Of a stretch of DNA of 23,942 nucleotides, positions 23,202 to 23,942 are shown piece after piece. Origin of the DNA: a virus; the IMG/VR virus record IMGVR_UViG_3300010389_000140, positions 1-23,942 of that record; one strand, given 5' to 3'. Positions within the stretch are counted from its first letter, which is position 1, and every line of letters begins with the position of its first letter. The notes beneath the pieces are model-generated. The model saw only the letters and a program-made list of their open reading frames with translations. It did no database searches and was not told the origin of the DNA. A program made the position numbers and the translations under genes.

Positions 23202-23387
23202 TCAGTTCAGAGTGAAAGGAACGGTAGCAAGAACATTATCATCAACATCACACTTTTCATAGATCCATTCATCATCCTCCACATTCAAATAAGTATGCAG
23301 AACACCATTGGATTCTTCTTTCATAAATGCACCAACGTATTTGTCATAATCATAACCAGAAGCAAAAAGTGCATCAACAAAAGTCAT
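23202..23387 (-). CDS. Small acidic hypothetical protein, 61 residues
   Basis: MTFVDALFASGYDYDKYVGA, FMKEESNGVLHTYLNVEDDE and WIYEKCDVDDNVLATVPFTL suggest an alpha plus beta mini-domain rich in Asp and Tyr. No family is recognised. The ATG overlaps the previous stop by four bases. Confidence 0.72.
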   Translation of the reverse strand: MTFVDALFASGYDYDKYVGAFMKEESNGVLHTYLNVEDDEWIYEKCDVDDNVLATVPFTLN

Positions 23388-23569
23388 AGTTCAATGCTCC
23401 AATCAGAATCGTTGAAAAGATTAACCCAGAAGAAGTTTTTGCCATTCAGTGATCGTAGAAATACACGATCACCTTTGTTTTGTTCAATAATACACTCCGA
23501 TTCTTGCCCCATAAGATTACAGAATCGGTTGCGTGCTTTCTTACTCTTTGGTGTCACAAATGCAGTCAT
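23384..23569 (-). CDS. Small conserved hypothetical protein, 61 residues
   Basis: The pattern KKARNRFCNLMGQESECIIE, then NKGDRVFLRSLNGKNFFWVN and NDSDWSIEL, is one I recall from cyanophages and hypothetical there. A short basic helix is followed by a beta-rich part. It is the second gene of cassette D, 3 bases after the first. Confidence 0.78.
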   Translation of the reverse strand: MTAFVTPKSKKARNRFCNLMGQESECIIEQNKGDRVFLRSLNGKNFFWVNLFNDSDWSIEL

Positions 23570-23572
23570 GAT

Positions 23573-23890
23573 TCAGAACTCCAGAGTAGACATTGAACGA
23601 CGCATGTTGCTGCTCAGAAATAAGCAACCCCAAGAATCAAACTTGAACCAAGGCGCAATCGTGAAAGTTCCAGGCACTTCCTTACACTCTTTCAGTGCTT
23701 TCTTTGGAAACCAGATCGTGTGTCGTGGAGTGAGAATAGAACCAAACTGGATTGCTTTTTCAGTCTCTTTAATCTTCTGAACTGGCAGAATGTTAAAGTT
23801 GTGCTTGCGTCCCAGGTTGATGATACAAACATCGTTCTCGTCGATGTTATCATGAACCTGATTGCTGCTTGCGGTTTTGGTGACTGTCAT
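23573..23890 (-). CDS. Hypothetical protein, first gene of cassette D, 105 residues
   Basis: MTVTKTASSNQVHDNIDEND continues as VCIINLGRKHNFNILPVQKI and, near residues 54-80, ILTPRHTIWFPKKALKECKE followed by VPGTFTIAPWFKFD. It is beta-rich with basic and aromatic residues, possibly a small barrel. The family is unknown. AGAGGAACACACCCG precedes the ATG, the same leader as cassette C. It starts a six-gene operon ending at 22613. Confidence 0.76.
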   Translation of the reverse strand: MTVTKTASSNQVHDNIDENDVCIINLGRKHNFNILPVQKIKETEKAIQFGSILTPRHTIWFPKKALKECKEVPGTFTIAPWFKFDSWGCLFLSSNMRRSMSTLEF

Positions 23891-23928
23891 CGGGTGTGTT
23901 CCTCTCGACTTCTTTAATATACACGATC
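23891..23928 (-). promoter_or_regulatory. Cassette D promoter and leader (dyad beyond window end)
   Basis: Minus-strand CGTGTATATTAAAGAAGTCG gives a TATATT/TATTAA -10 box near 23914-23920, then GTCGAGAGGAACACACCCG. By the spacing of the other copies the dyad would be centred near 23962, just outside the window. Confidence 0.62.
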
Positions 23929-23942
23929 TGGGATGCAGTGCT

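Noticed and set aside
1-23942. tRNA genes or photosynthesis genes typical of cyanophages
   Set aside because: I saw no T-loop-like GGTTCGA context with matching arms and no psbA/psbD, hli or other metabolic protein signature.

Overview
The window looks like part of a T4-type cyanophage genome (contractile tail; host probably Synechococcus or Prochlorococcus). The reasons are an AT-rich block of T4-like baseplate wedge genes, very large virion proteins full of G-[IV]-G-[ST] and GSGY-type repeats, and several tiny proteins that resemble (from memory, no search run) ones conserved in marine cyanophages. All supported genes lie on the minus strand, so the window is transcribed from high to low coordinates. 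I see no tRNA, rRNA, CRISPR array, insertion sequence, homing endonuclease or photosynthesis gene.

Region 1 (1-16089) is a nearly gap-free late structural operon. In transcription order it encodes gp25, gp6, a 2553-residue protein, a 1503-residue protein, gp8, and the first codons of another gene at the window edge. The 2553-residue protein sits where T4 has gp7. By eye, both its ends resemble pieces of the C-terminal part of T4 gp7, with roughly 2000 residues of repeat-rich material, including a YHYH-type domain, between them.

Region 2 (16117-18530) holds smaller genes in tight order: a hydrophilic 80-residue protein, a 219-residue protein, two small overlapping genes (44 and 52 residues), a GT-A-like glycosyltransferase-family protein, a 63-residue protein and a 53-residue membrane protein. 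A 245-base boundary follows (18531-18774), containing a terminator-like hairpin and AT-rich direct repeats.

Region 3 (18775-23942) is an accessory, probably early region with visibly higher GC than the structural block. It is organised as short operons of 37-141 codon genes that commonly overlap by 1, 4 or 8 bases. Three genes (starts 19691, 20105, 22362) are preceded by the same cassette: a TGTGCCA-N10-TGGCACA dyad, then about 48 bp to a TATAAA-like -10 box, then a 22-base leader with GTCGAG. A fourth copy (start 23890) is cut by the window end. These resemble the mobile promoter/stem-loop cassettes known from T4-type phages.

The most unusual spot is 20414-20805. Two sigma70-like promoters point away from each other. 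The rightward one is the only strong plus-strand promoter I see in the window, and it fires into 33-bp tandem repeats, two of which each form a perfect hairpin, followed by an AT-rich stretch. This could be a small phage RNA, a regulatory hub or an origin-like element. Functions of most small genes are unknown. Family assignments come from remembered motifs, not database searches.
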